Assembly (NCBI GenBank): GCA_016868375.1
Contig: VGHA01000022.1
Coordinates: 1-40,898, forward strand
Direction of reading: 5' to 3'
Length of the DNA: 40,898 nucleotides
Origin: Betaproteobacteria bacterium
GTDB taxonomy: Bacteria > Pseudomonadota > Gammaproteobacteria > Burkholderiales > Burkholderiaceae_E
Below the pieces are notes generated by a model. The model was given only the letters and a program-made list of their open reading frames with translations. It ran no database searches and was not told the DNA's origin. Shown here in pieces: positions 16,100 through 23,370 of this stretch. A program made the translations under genes and the position numbers. Positions within the stretch are counted from its first letter, which is position 1. Every line of letters begins with the position of its first letter.

Positions 16100-17031
16100 T
16101 CCAGATCTCCAAGGTGACGACTGATAAACGCTCGCATCAGCGAGACAGGACGATTGAATTCGAGCGGTGCATCGAAGTGCGCGGTTTTCGGTACCTCAAA
16201 CCAGCTGGCTTGGGCTTGGGGGGACAGCACGTCGAAAAGCGCGCGAGACTGGCGTCGAAATTCGCTGGTCTCCTGTTCGCCAACCGCAACCATGACCTCT
16301 GGCAGGTGGTGTGACCGGGTCTTTGCCAGCGACGCAAGTGGACTGCAGCATGCAAGCTCGGCGTCCGAGAAGTTGAGGCTGCCCTGGAACCGGGTGCGTG
16401 TGAGAGGCCCCAGATCGTAGAGTCCGCCTACCAGAAGCAGCGCCCGCCAAGGCGAATTGAACGTCTGGTTTCCGCGTGCCCGGTGTTCGTCGCTGGTTGA
16501 TGGCTGTGCAAGACAGGCAGCCAGCGCCAGATGCGCACCCGACGAGTGCCCGGCGACAGCCAGTCGCTCGTGATCGAGCGCGAGATGATCAGCCCCGTTG
16601 CGCACCGCATCGAGCGCGGCTCGGACAGCCCCGATCTGGTCTTCGAGCCTGAAGGACTCACTCAATGGCCCAAAGTTGATGCTGACCATCGCCCAGTTCT
16701 GCTGCGCGCAGGCGTGCGCCCAGAAGGACGTCTCGAGGCTGGTATTCAGCTGCCAGCGTCCGCCATGGACGAAAAGCAACGCGGGCAGACGGCTGGCGCT
16801 TTGCCTGGGTTTGAAGCAGTGAACCCAATCATGCTGGCCGGTACCCCATCGCCACGTGTCCACCTGTATCCCTGGGTCAGCAAAAGCCTCTGCGCTAAGT
16901 TGTTGCAGCGTACGAAGGTCGGCCTGATTGCGGGGGTCGCTATTGTTGTCGTAGAGCGCAGTGAGTACAGGGTCGATCGACTCACTGGACGCACTCGGCT
17001 CGGGAACGGTGGTGCGATTGGCCATGGTCAT
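16096..17031 (-). CDS. Alpha/beta hydrolase, arylformamidase/carboxylesterase-like
   Basis: 311-residue hydrolase. The oxyanion-hole motif is FVHGGRW (about residue 88), the nucleophile elbow is AGHSSGAHLAL with catalytic Ser, an acidic residue falls in AVGEQE, and the catalytic His is in KTAHFDAP. HGG.W plus GHS.GAHL is the pattern of kynurenine formamidases and related esterases. Starts at 17031 and 17025 are two ATGs in the same frame; neither has a good Shine-Dalgarno sequence. Its stop overlaps the flavoprotein start. A job in cleaving an N-formyl, ester or lactone intermediate fits the operon; unproven. Confidence 0.8.
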   Translation of the reverse strand: MTMANRTTVPEPSASSESIDPVLTALYDNNSDPRNQADLRTLQQLSAEAFADPGIQVDTWRWGTGQHDWVHCFKPRQSASRLPALLFVHGGRWQLNTSLETSFWAHACAQQNWAMVSINFGPLSESFRLEDQIGAVRAALDAVRNGADHLALDHERLAVAGHSSGAHLALAACLAQPSTSDEHRARGNQTFNSPWRALLLVGGLYDLGPLTRTRFQGSLNFSDAELACCSPLASLAKTRSHHLPEVMVAVGEQETSEFRRQSRALFDVLSPQAQASWFEVPKTAHFDAPLEFNRPVSLMRAFISRHLGDLE

Positions 17032-17067
17032 CGGCTAGCAATCGCCATGCCCAGGCATTGGATGCGC

Positions 17068-17955
17068 TCATGCCTTGTCGATCCCGATGAGCGGGTCGAC
17101 ATGATCGACAATCCGTTCGGGTGTCGTGATCCAGATTTCGCCGCGATGAGCAACCAGGTGCTCGAGGAAGCGTGTAAACGGCTTGAGCCGATGGGCGTGG
17201 CCGATCAGATACGGATGCAGACTCAGATTGAATATCAGGGGGCGCCGGCGTGACATATCGAGCATGCCGTCAAACGCATCGAACAAGGTCTCGACCCACT
17301 GACGCGGCGGCGTTTTGGCGCCGTGCAGAGCGCTTATGTCATTGGTTGAGCGCGCGTAGGGCAGGGCCCAGAGCGGGCCGTGGGCGGTCTGCATTCGGAT
17401 CGGCTGGTCATCCATCGGCCAATCCAGCGTGTAGCGCAAGCCTGCAGCCGCGAGGAAGTCAGGCGTGCTGATGGATTGATTGACCCATGGACTCATCCAA
17501 CCCGCGGGCTTTCGACCTTCTTCGGATGCAATTCTCGCCACGCAGGCCTCGATCATGGCTGCCTCGGCTTGGGGCGAAAAATCACAGGCCCGCTCCGCAT
17601 TGGTGCGGCCATGGCCAACAATCTCGTCTCCGCGCGATCTTAGTGCGCGGATGATCTGCGGGTGGTGATCGTAAACCGCGGTGTTGGTCAGCGCGGCGAC
17701 CGGAAGCGACAGGTGGTCAAGCACTTCCAGCAGATTCCAGATGCCGACGCGATTTCCCCAGTCTCGCCAGCCATGATTGACCACGTCGGGCTCGGGCTGT
17801 CGCGGATTAAGGTCGGGTCCAAGACCTTCCCCGAACGGAAAGGTCTCGATATTGACCGCGATGTAGACCGCCAGCCGATGGCCATCGGGCCAGTCGTAGA
17901 CGGGTCGTTCGAGGATGGGCGTGTAACCGTAGCGGGTGTGCTGGGTGAGTGACAT
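17068..17955 (-). CDS. PuuE-like polysaccharide-deacetylase-fold hydrolase (allantoinase family)
   Basis: 295-residue NodB-fold protein of the PuuE (cofactor-independent allantoinase) class. It shows RLAVYIAVNIETF, VGIWNLLEVLDHLSLP, IVGHGRTNAE (motif with the fold's His), RKPAGWMSPWVNQS, and FNLSLHPYLIGHAHRL near the C-terminus. PuuE itself opens the hydantoin ring of allantoin, so this protein may hydrolyse a cyclic imide or ureide here. It follows the AllA-like gene by 16 bases. That pairing supports a ureide intermediate, but no allantoate-degrading gene is seen. Confidence 0.78.
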   Translation of the reverse strand: MSLTQHTRYGYTPILERPVYDWPDGHRLAVYIAVNIETFPFGEGLGPDLNPRQPEPDVVNHGWRDWGNRVGIWNLLEVLDHLSLPVAALTNTAVYDHHPQIIRALRSRGDEIVGHGRTNAERACDFSPQAEAAMIEACVARIASEEGRKPAGWMSPWVNQSISTPDFLAAAGLRYTLDWPMDDQPIRMQTAHGPLWALPYARSTNDISALHGAKTPPRQWVETLFDAFDGMLDMSRRRPLIFNLSLHPYLIGHAHRLKPFTRFLEHLVAHRGEIWITTPERIVDHVDPLIGIDKA

Positions 17956-17971
17956 CAGAGGTGTGTGGTGG

Positions 17972-18505
17972 CTATTCGGCGAACCGGAAACTCAAACCGA
18001 AGCGACGGTCTAGCAGGCAGTTGTGGTGGTCCACCTGATTGGTGTCGGCGAGCTCGAGGTTAAAGAAATCCTGCGTTGCGTCGTCAAAATAAGGCCCTGC
18101 ATGCCAGGTGGACCGATGGAGGGCAACTGCCACATCGCCGGGAACACGAAATGCGCGGATCGATGCAGGGTCCGGCTCAGCGTCAGCAGTGTCGGGCTGA
18201 TCTGGCGGCGCGACCGCGAGTAGCCAGGGCTTTCCGCCGACCGATGCCAGGCATTGTGTGACGCGCAGGTGTCGGGTGATTCGGTTGAACAGCTTCGGTC
18301 GGCCGTGGAGCCGCATCACGTAAAACCGCGGGATGCCCTGGTTGAGCTGAAGTTGCGCTTCGTCAGGACCAAACAGCTTTCCATCCTCGGCAGCTTCAAT
18401 CAGCGTGCCGAAAGGTAAAAAGGCCTCGACGCTGATCGGCTCGACAACGAGATCGATGACGCGGGAATTTGAAGCGACACCTGAATTCGGCTCGGATACA
18501 CTCAT
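17972..18505 (-). CDS. allA: Ureidoglycolate lyase family protein (AllA-like)
   Basis: 177-residue cupin-like protein matching ureidoglycolate lyase, which splits ureidoglycolate into glyoxylate and urea. It has FLPFGTLIEAAEDGK, IPRFYVMRLHGRP, ITRHLRVTQCLASVGGKPW, an IRAFRVPGDVA segment, and the conserved LHRSTWHAGPYF followed by FFNLELADTNQ. Length is normal, slightly extended at the N-terminus. It is the promoter-proximal gene of the ten-gene operon and faces the broken oxygenase gene across 84 bases. The family is clear; whether the substrate is ureidoglycolate or an analogue produced by this pathway is not. Confidence 0.85.
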   Translation of the reverse strand: MSVSEPNSGVASNSRVIDLVVEPISVEAFLPFGTLIEAAEDGKLFGPDEAQLQLNQGIPRFYVMRLHGRPKLFNRITRHLRVTQCLASVGGKPWLLAVAPPDQPDTADAEPDPASIRAFRVPGDVAVALHRSTWHAGPYFDDATQDFFNLELADTNQVDHHNCLLDRRFGLSFRFAE

Positions 18506-18589
18506 TTCAGACTCACCAGATCAATCAAAGGGGCGCACCAGTCTGGCGCGTGCCCGAACAATTTAGCAAGTTTCACACCACACACTCCG

Positions 18590-19609
18590 ATGATCCTCTA
18601 CACCCCCCCAGCGCCCGCGACCTCGGTGCCCGTCATCGACCTGGGCGCGTTATGGTCCTCCGTTGCTCGAGACCGCGACGCGATTGCCAATGAGATCCAT
18701 CGCGCGTGCCGCACGATCGGATTTTTTTATGTGGTCGGGCACCGGGTGGATCGGTCGCTGACCGAACGAGCCTTCGCGATCGCGCGGTCCTTTTTTGACC
18801 TGCCGATGGCGAGCAAGATGGCCGTTGACATGCGAAAGTCGCCGACTACCGCAGGCTATGAGCCCCTTGCGGCCCAGGTTCTGGACAGCCAGGATCAGAA
18901 TGCTCCGGCAGCGCCGCCCGATCTGAAAGAGTCGTTTTATTGCGGTCTGGAACTGGCTGTCGATGATCCCTGGCACGCGAAGCGCTTACGGGGTTACGGT
19001 CACAACCAGTAGCCTGAAGCGCTGCCCCAGATGCGTGAAGTGCTTGTTGCCTATTGCGGCGAAATGGCTCGCCTTGGACTGCACCTTCTAAGCCTGCTTG
19101 CCCGATCGCTCGAGCTTGATGACCCATGGTTCGAGCCTTACTTCACGCCGCCCTCGGCCACGCTGCGGCTGATCAAATACCCGCCGCAGCCGGCTGCGGC
19201 GACGTTCAATCAGATCGGTGCAGGGGCACACACTGACTGGGGCGGTATTACCCTGCTTGCGCAGGACGACTCCGGTGGGCTGGAAGTTCGGAACCTCGCA
19301 GGGCAGTGGATTGATGCGCCACCCGTCAAAGATGCGTTGGTCATCAACCTGGGCGATCTGATGGCGCGCTGGACCAATGGTGTCTACACGTCGAATATGC
19401 ACCGGGTCAAAAACAACCGTAGCGGTGGCGACCGTTACTCCATACCTTTCTTCATGTCACCGCGCCCCGATGCGCGGATCGAGGCGATTTCAAGTTGTGT
19501 GGAGACGGGTCAAGCCCCGCGATTCGCCATTTGCACCGCAGCAGAACACATGAATGAAATGTTTCGACGCTCATACGGCTACAGCCCAGCTACCAGCCAA
19601 TCAGCTTAG
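18590..19609 (+). pseudogene. 2-oxoglutarate/Fe(II) oxygenase (isopenicillin N synthase-like) interrupted by an amber codon
   Basis: A single frame of 339 sense codons broken only by TAG at 19010-19012. Upstream part: VPVIDLGAL, IGFFYVVGHRVD, SFFDLP (the DIOX_N domain). Downstream part, same frame: IKYPPQP, AHTDWGGITLLAQDD (Fe ligands His and Asp), NLGDLMARWTNGVYTSNMHRV (distal His), and RYSIPFF (2-oxoglutarate Arg). The stop falls in GHNQ-stop-PEALP, where the family has GxNQWP, so a one-base TGG to TAG change explains it. Everything else looks intact, which suggests a recent nonsense mutation, a sequencing error, or suppression. ATG 18590 has no clear Shine-Dalgarno sequence. The 3' end overlaps the convergent dctM by 20 bases. 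Confidence 0.85.
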
Positions 19610-20915
19610 GCAGCCACAGCGCAATCTCTGGGTAAATGAACACCAGGAACAGGGCAACGCCCTGCAGCGCGATGAAGGGTACGACCCCTCGATAGATGTC
19701 CTTGATTGACACCTCGGGCGGTGCGACGCCCTTCAGATAGAACAGCGACCAGCCAAACGGTGGCGTCAGGAATGATGACTGCAGGTTGACCGTGATCAGC
19801 ATGGCAAGCCAAACCGGATCAACGCCCTGTTTGATCAGCACAGGCAGGAAGAGCGGCACTGCGATGTAGCTGATCTCGATCCACTCGATGAAAAATCCCA
19901 GCACAAAAATCAGAAGCATCATGAACCAGATGTCGCTGTTGACCCCGCCTGGAATCAGATCGAACATCCTGGTGATGACCTCTTCGCCCTGCAGTCCTCG
20001 AAAGGCCAGTGCGAACACCTGAGCTGACAACAGAATCAGCATCATGATCGCTGTGATCTTGGAGGTTTCCAGCGCCACGTCCTTCAGCACCCTGATCGAC
20101 AGCCGCCGCGCGCCCAGTGTGATCAGAACCGACCCCACTGCGCCCATCGAAGCCGCTTCGGTGGGAGCGGCCACCCCGCCGACGATCGTGCCGAGAACAC
20201 ACACCACCAGCAAGACGGGCGGCACCACGACCTTCCAGAATCGGATCATCAACTCGCGCCGGCTCACCTTGAGCCGTTCCTCAATCGGAATCGGTGGCAT
20301 CAGCGAGGGGTTCATCCAGCCGCGCACCAGCAGGTAGGTGATGTAGAGACCTGCGAGCAGCAGGCCAGGCATGACCGCAGCGGCGAACAGCGTCCCGACC
20401 GACAGTTGCATGATGTCCGACAAAAGGATCAGGATCAGACTGGGCGGAATAATCTGGCCCAGGGTGCCCGAAGCGCAGATTGCGCCGCACGCGATCCCCT
20501 TGTCGTAGCCACGTCGAATCAGCGTGGGCAGCGTAAGAAGGCCCAGGGTAATAACGGTGGCTCCAACGATACCAGTGGTGGCCCCCATCAGGACGCCAAA
20601 CAAAATAATGCCCACGCCCATTCCGCCACGCACACCGCCAGCCACAAGACCCATCACATCAAGCAGGTCGTCGGCAAGGCGGGATTTTTCAAGCATCACG
20701 CCCATGAAAACGAAGAGCGGAATAGCCATCCACTGATAACCGGAGACGATGCCGTAGAAGCGAGCGGGCAGCAGATTGAACAGGCTGTCGCCAAAACCTA
20801 TCCAGCCGAATACGAACCCGACCACCGCCAGGGTGGTGGCCACGGGAATCCCCACCAGCAACAGCGCGAAGAACGCAGCGAGCATCAACAACGCGAGCGT
20901 TTGCGGTTCAAACAT
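19590..20915 (-). CDS. dctM: TRAP transporter large permease
   Basis: 441-residue DctM-family membrane protein with about 12 hydrophobic segments; it is the transport channel of a sodium-driven TRAP importer. Typical stretches are GIPVATTLAVVGF, GGMGVGIILFGVLMGATTGIVGA, the SGTLGQIIPPSLILIL motif, and the late FLTPPFGWSLFYLKG. ATG 20915 (protein starting FEPQTLALL) is preferred over a TTG at 20942. It overlaps the end of dctQ by eight bases. Its stop lies inside the 3' end of the convergent oxygenase gene. Confidence 0.92.
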   Translation of the reverse strand: MFEPQTLALLMLAAFFALLLVGIPVATTLAVVGFVFGWIGFGDSLFNLLPARFYGIVSGYQWMAIPLFVFMGVMLEKSRLADDLLDVMGLVAGGVRGGMGVGIILFGVLMGATTGIVGATVITLGLLTLPTLIRRGYDKGIACGAICASGTLGQIIPPSLILILLSDIMQLSVGTLFAAAVMPGLLLAGLYITYLLVRGWMNPSLMPPIPIEERLKVSRRELMIRFWKVVVPPVLLVVCVLGTIVGGVAAPTEAASMGAVGSVLITLGARRLSIRVLKDVALETSKITAIMMLILLSAQVFALAFRGLQGEEVITRMFDLIPGGVNSDIWFMMLLIFVLGFFIEWIEISYIAVPLFLPVLIKQGVDPVWLAMLITVNLQSSFLTPPFGWSLFYLKGVAPPEVSIKDIYRGVVPFIALQGVALFLVFIYPEIALWLPKLIGW

Positions 20916-21426
20916 CTCGCCGATCCATCCAACGACGCGCAAATTGGGCGATGCAATGTAGCGCTACCAGGCTGTAGCCCAGCGGAATCAGCGCCTTGAC
21001 GATCCAGCGAAAGGGAAGACCGCCAGGGTCCTGCGAGATTTCGCGAATCGAATACGACTGCAACACGTAAGGGATGCTCAGCTTCACGAACAACGCTGCC
21101 ACCGCAAAAAGCAGCGCAATCGACAAAAGGTCAACAAGGCGTTTGGTTTTTGGGCTGTAGTTCGCGTAGAACACATCGACGCGGACATTGTCGCCACGCT
21201 GCAATGCGTAGCTGAGTCCCAGAAGAATCATTGCTGCGAGCAGATGCCACTCAAGTTCCTGCGCCCACACTGAGCCAAAGCTGAGTGAATAACGAAGAAT
21301 CACGTTCACCGCGACGAGCGCGATCATCAGTATTGCAATCCAGAGCGTGAGCCGGCCAACCGTGTCAATCAACGATTCGATACGGGTTGGCCAGCGGAGC
21401 TCTCCAGCAGTCTGGCGCTCAGCCAT
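20908..21426 (-). CDS. dctQ: TRAP transporter small permease
   Basis: 172-residue DctQ-family protein with four hydrophobic helices. It includes WAILMIALVAVNVILRY-type helix 1 and WAQELEWHLLAAMILLGLSYALQRGDNVRVDVFY, the family core. ATG 21426 is chosen because a longer frame to 21678 would read through the dctP coding sequence and adds 84 non-membrane, Arg/Gln-rich residues. It starts eight bases after the dctP stop and overlaps dctM. Confidence 0.9.
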   Translation of the reverse strand: MAERQTAGELRWPTRIESLIDTVGRLTLWIAILMIALVAVNVILRYSLSFGSVWAQELEWHLLAAMILLGLSYALQRGDNVRVDVFYANYSPKTKRLVDLLSIALLFAVAALFVKLSIPYVLQSYSIREISQDPGGLPFRWIVKALIPLGYSLVALHCIAQFARRWMDRRDV

Positions 21427-21434
21427 TCTGGTGC

Positions 21435-22529
21435 TCAGCCGCGAACAGTGACGTGATACGCCTCTTCGCTGATTTCGCTCCAGCGGTCGTATTTCGACTT
21501 GAATGCGAAATACGAATCGTGAACTTTTTTGGTAAGCGGATCCTTGGCAATCGATTCGGCAAGCACCTTGTCGGTTTCGGCGCGTAGCGCTTTGATGACG
21601 GCATCGGGCAGCGGCTTGGCAATGACCTTGTGGTTCTTGACCAGATCTTCCATCGCATCCGAATTGGCCCGCTGACACCAGGCCTCGCTGATCACATTGC
21701 AGGCTGCTGCGGCGTTTTCAACGATTGCCTGCAGATCGCGCGGCAGCTTTTGCCAGGCCGCGCGATTGATCAGCAGTTCGGACACGGTGGCTGATTCGTG
21801 CCAACCGGTGGTGTAGTAAAACTTGGCTGCTTTATGAAGCCCCAGCCGTCGATCCTGAAAGGGGCCGACAAACTCGGCGGCATCGATCACGCCGCGTTCA
21901 AGCGCGGGGAAGATCTCGCCGCCCGGCAGTACCTTCACGTCCACGCCGAGGTTTGAATACACCTTGCCGGCAAGGCCAGGGATTCGCATCTTCAGGCCCT
22001 TCAGGTCGGCAACGGTGTTGATCTCCTTCTTGAACCATCCTGACATCTGCACCCCGGTGTTGCCGCAGGGCATTGCGATCATGCCGAACGGTGCGTACAC
22101 CTCGTTCCATAGGTCGATGCCACCGCCGTCGTACAGCCAGCCGTTGATGCCCTGAAAGTTCATGCCAAATGGCACAGCGGTGAAGTATTGAGCGGCAAAG
22201 GTTTTGCCGGTCCAGAAGTAGCTGTTGGCGTGATTCATTTCAACGGTGCCGGCGCGCACAGCATCGAAGCCTTCGAACGCGGGAACGAGCTCGCCTGCGC
22301 CAAACACCTGAATGCGAAGCCGCCCGTTGGACATGGCTTCAATTCGACGTGCCAGATCAGTGGCGCTGCCGGGGCCATCCATATAGAACGGCGATCCCTT
22401 CACATAGGCACTCGTCATCTTCCAGGTGATGGTGGACTGGGCCTTGACGATTGCGGGGGCGGCGAGCGTCGTAGCGGCGGCGCCCGCAATGGCACCTTTG
22501 GTGACGAATGAGCGGCGGTTGACTTGCAT
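21435..22529 (-). CDS. dctP: TRAP transporter periplasmic solute-binding protein (TakP-like)
   Basis: 364-residue DctP-family binding protein. ATG 22529 begins MQVNRRSFVTKG followed by a hydrophobic stretch and VKAQS, a twin-arginine signal. The mature protein resembles the TakP group (alpha-keto acid binders): HANSYFWTGK, FGMIAMPCGNTGVQMSGWF, KMRIPGLAGKV and GVIDAAEFVGPFQDR. A carboxylate or keto-acid ligand is therefore plausible. The first gene of dctPQM; its start follows an unusual array of perfect inverted repeats, and the only SD-like GGA lies inside the nearest one. Confidence 0.9.
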   Translation of the reverse strand: MQVNRRSFVTKGAIAGAAATTLAAPAIVKAQSTITWKMTSAYVKGSPFYMDGPGSATDLARRIEAMSNGRLRIQVFGAGELVPAFEGFDAVRAGTVEMNHANSYFWTGKTFAAQYFTAVPFGMNFQGINGWLYDGGGIDLWNEVYAPFGMIAMPCGNTGVQMSGWFKKEINTVADLKGLKMRIPGLAGKVYSNLGVDVKVLPGGEIFPALERGVIDAAEFVGPFQDRRLGLHKAAKFYYTTGWHESATVSELLINRAAWQKLPRDLQAIVENAAAACNVISEAWCQRANSDAMEDLVKNHKVIAKPLPDAVIKALRAETDKVLAESIAKDPLTKKVHDSYFAFKSKYDRWSEISEEAYHVTVRG

Positions 22530-22533
22530 GGCG

Positions 22534-22661
22534 GAATGTCCATTGATGAGGGGTGGACATTCGTCAGCAAGCCATATGCCAGGCAGAAACGGCTGCCTGG
22601 GCTGGTGATGCCCTCCCGGCTGCACCAAAACAAGCGCCCTGCTTCGATGTTGGTGCAGGGC
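22534..22661 (-). promoter_or_regulatory. Structured leader of dctP with four perfect inverted repeats, two mutually exclusive
   Basis: Four perfect repeats lie in the 128 bases before dctP. IR1: 9-base arms 22534-22542/22554-22562, ending four bases before the ATG and covering the only SD-like GGA. IR2: 8-base arms 22579-22586/22593-22600, six-base loop. IR3: 9-base arms 22620-22628/22650-22658. IR4: 7-base arms 22636-22642/22655-22661. IR3 and IR4 share bases 22655-22658, so they cannot form together, as in attenuators and riboswitches. Neither IR2 nor IR4 is followed by a U-run on either strand. The elements could instead be DNA operators. I do not recognise a known riboswitch class. Confidence 0.5.
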
Positions 22662-22762
22662 CGATCAAATCGTGGTGCGTCTCGCGCGTTGCTGGGGCAA
22701 GAGCGGGCGGGAAGCACTTTGATATGAAGACAAAAGGCACACAGTTATGTAGACTGAAACGT

Positions 22763-23056
22763 GTGAAGCCTTTCCGCTGGAATCTTGCGATGAATCTCGA
22801 CCTGGTCGCACGGCGTCGGGTGTCGTTCGAGCAGATTGTGGTGGCGATTGAGACCGACGGCCTTCTTGACGTTCTGGCGCATCCCAATGCTGGCAGATAT
22901 CCCAACCAGCGGCTTTTGATGGTTGCTCTGGATGGTTATGCGTATCTGGTGCCGTACGTGGAAGAGACGGATTATTTTTTTCTGAAGACGATTATTCCCA
23001 GCAGGAAGGCAAGTCGCGATTACCTCCCGAAAGGAGACCCCAATGACGCGTCCTGA
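22763..23056 (+). CDS. BrnT-like toxin of a type II toxin-antitoxin pair
   Basis: 97-residue protein from GTG 22763, which starts at the family-like KPFRWN; an in-frame ATG at 22724 would add 13 residues and is the alternative. Conserved-looking blocks are VSFEQIVVAIE, LDVLAHPNAGRYPNQR, GYAYLVPYVEE and YFFLKTIIPSRKASRDYL. The pattern (R..SFE, HPN, Y.VP, FLKT..PSRK) is that of small BrnT/RelE-superfamily-like toxins paired with CopG-type antitoxins, which cut RNA. The stop overlaps the antitoxin start by 14 bases. The family is recognised by pattern and gene order; the activity is inferred. Confidence 0.65.
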   Translation: MKPFRWNLAMNLDLVARRRVSFEQIVVAIETDGLLDVLAHPNAGRYPNQRLLMVALDGYAYLVPYVEETDYFFLKTIIPSRKASRDYLPKGDPNDAS

Positions 23057-23354
23057 TCCCTCGGAAACGGAAATTGTCCAGGCCTATGAGGCCGGCCGAC
23101 TCAAATCCGTTGCGACCCGTTCGGAACTTAGCCGGCTGAAAGCGGCAGCGCGCGCAACCGCCGTCAAAGATCGCCGGATCAACATCAGACTTTCCGCGAG
23201 CGATCTTCAGAGCATTCAAGTTAGAGCGCTTGAAGAGGGTTTGCCATATCAGACCCTGATAAGCAGCGTGCTGCACAAATACGTGACAGGGCGCCTGGAA
23301 GAAAACAAGTCAAGGCTCTCCGCGCCAGCATCAGGGACGAAGGCGAGCAAGTAA
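23043..23354 (+). CDS. CopG/ribbon-helix-helix-like antitoxin
   Basis: 103-residue basic protein. The centre reads KDRRINIRLSASDLQSIQVRALEEGLPYQTLISSVLHKYVTGRL. This is the ribbon (RINIRLS) followed by two helices, as in the CopG-like antitoxins of BrnT-type pairs. The N-terminus ETEIVQAYEAGRLKSV is also typical of this antitoxin group. ATG 23043 has GGAG eight bases upstream and lies inside the toxin's 3' end, the less common toxin-first order seen in brnTA-like modules. Expected to bind its own promoter and neutralise the toxin. It is the only DNA-binding protein encoded in the window. Confidence 0.75.
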   Translation: MTRPDPSETEIVQAYEAGRLKSVATRSELSRLKAAARATAVKDRRINIRLSASDLQSIQVRALEEGLPYQTLISSVLHKYVTGRLEENKSRLSAPASGTKASK

Positions 23355-23361
23355 CCTCGCC
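23342..23361. terminator. Weak hairpin between convergent genes
   Basis: A 6-bp perfect stem (23342-23347 with 23356-23361, eight-base loop) spans the antitoxin stop, just before the convergent gene ending at 23371. No T-run follows. Low-confidence terminator. Confidence 0.25.
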
Positions 23362-23370
23362 CTGTGCCCC

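Noticed and set aside
11806-18505. A canonical rut (uracil) operon
   Set aside because: Only a RutB-like gene is present; RutA, RutC, RutD, RutE, RutF and RutG are missing.
22579-22600. Guanidine-II (mini-ykkC) riboswitch, because the plus-strand loop contains ACGG
   Set aside because: Only one such hairpin, the loop is six bases, and the downstream plus-strand gene is a toxin; the two-hairpin ACGR layout is absent.
22553-22762. Long N-terminal extension of the toxin frame from 22553
   Set aside because: The added residues cross the structured dctP leader, show no similarity to the family, and a start near the conserved KPFRWN is available.
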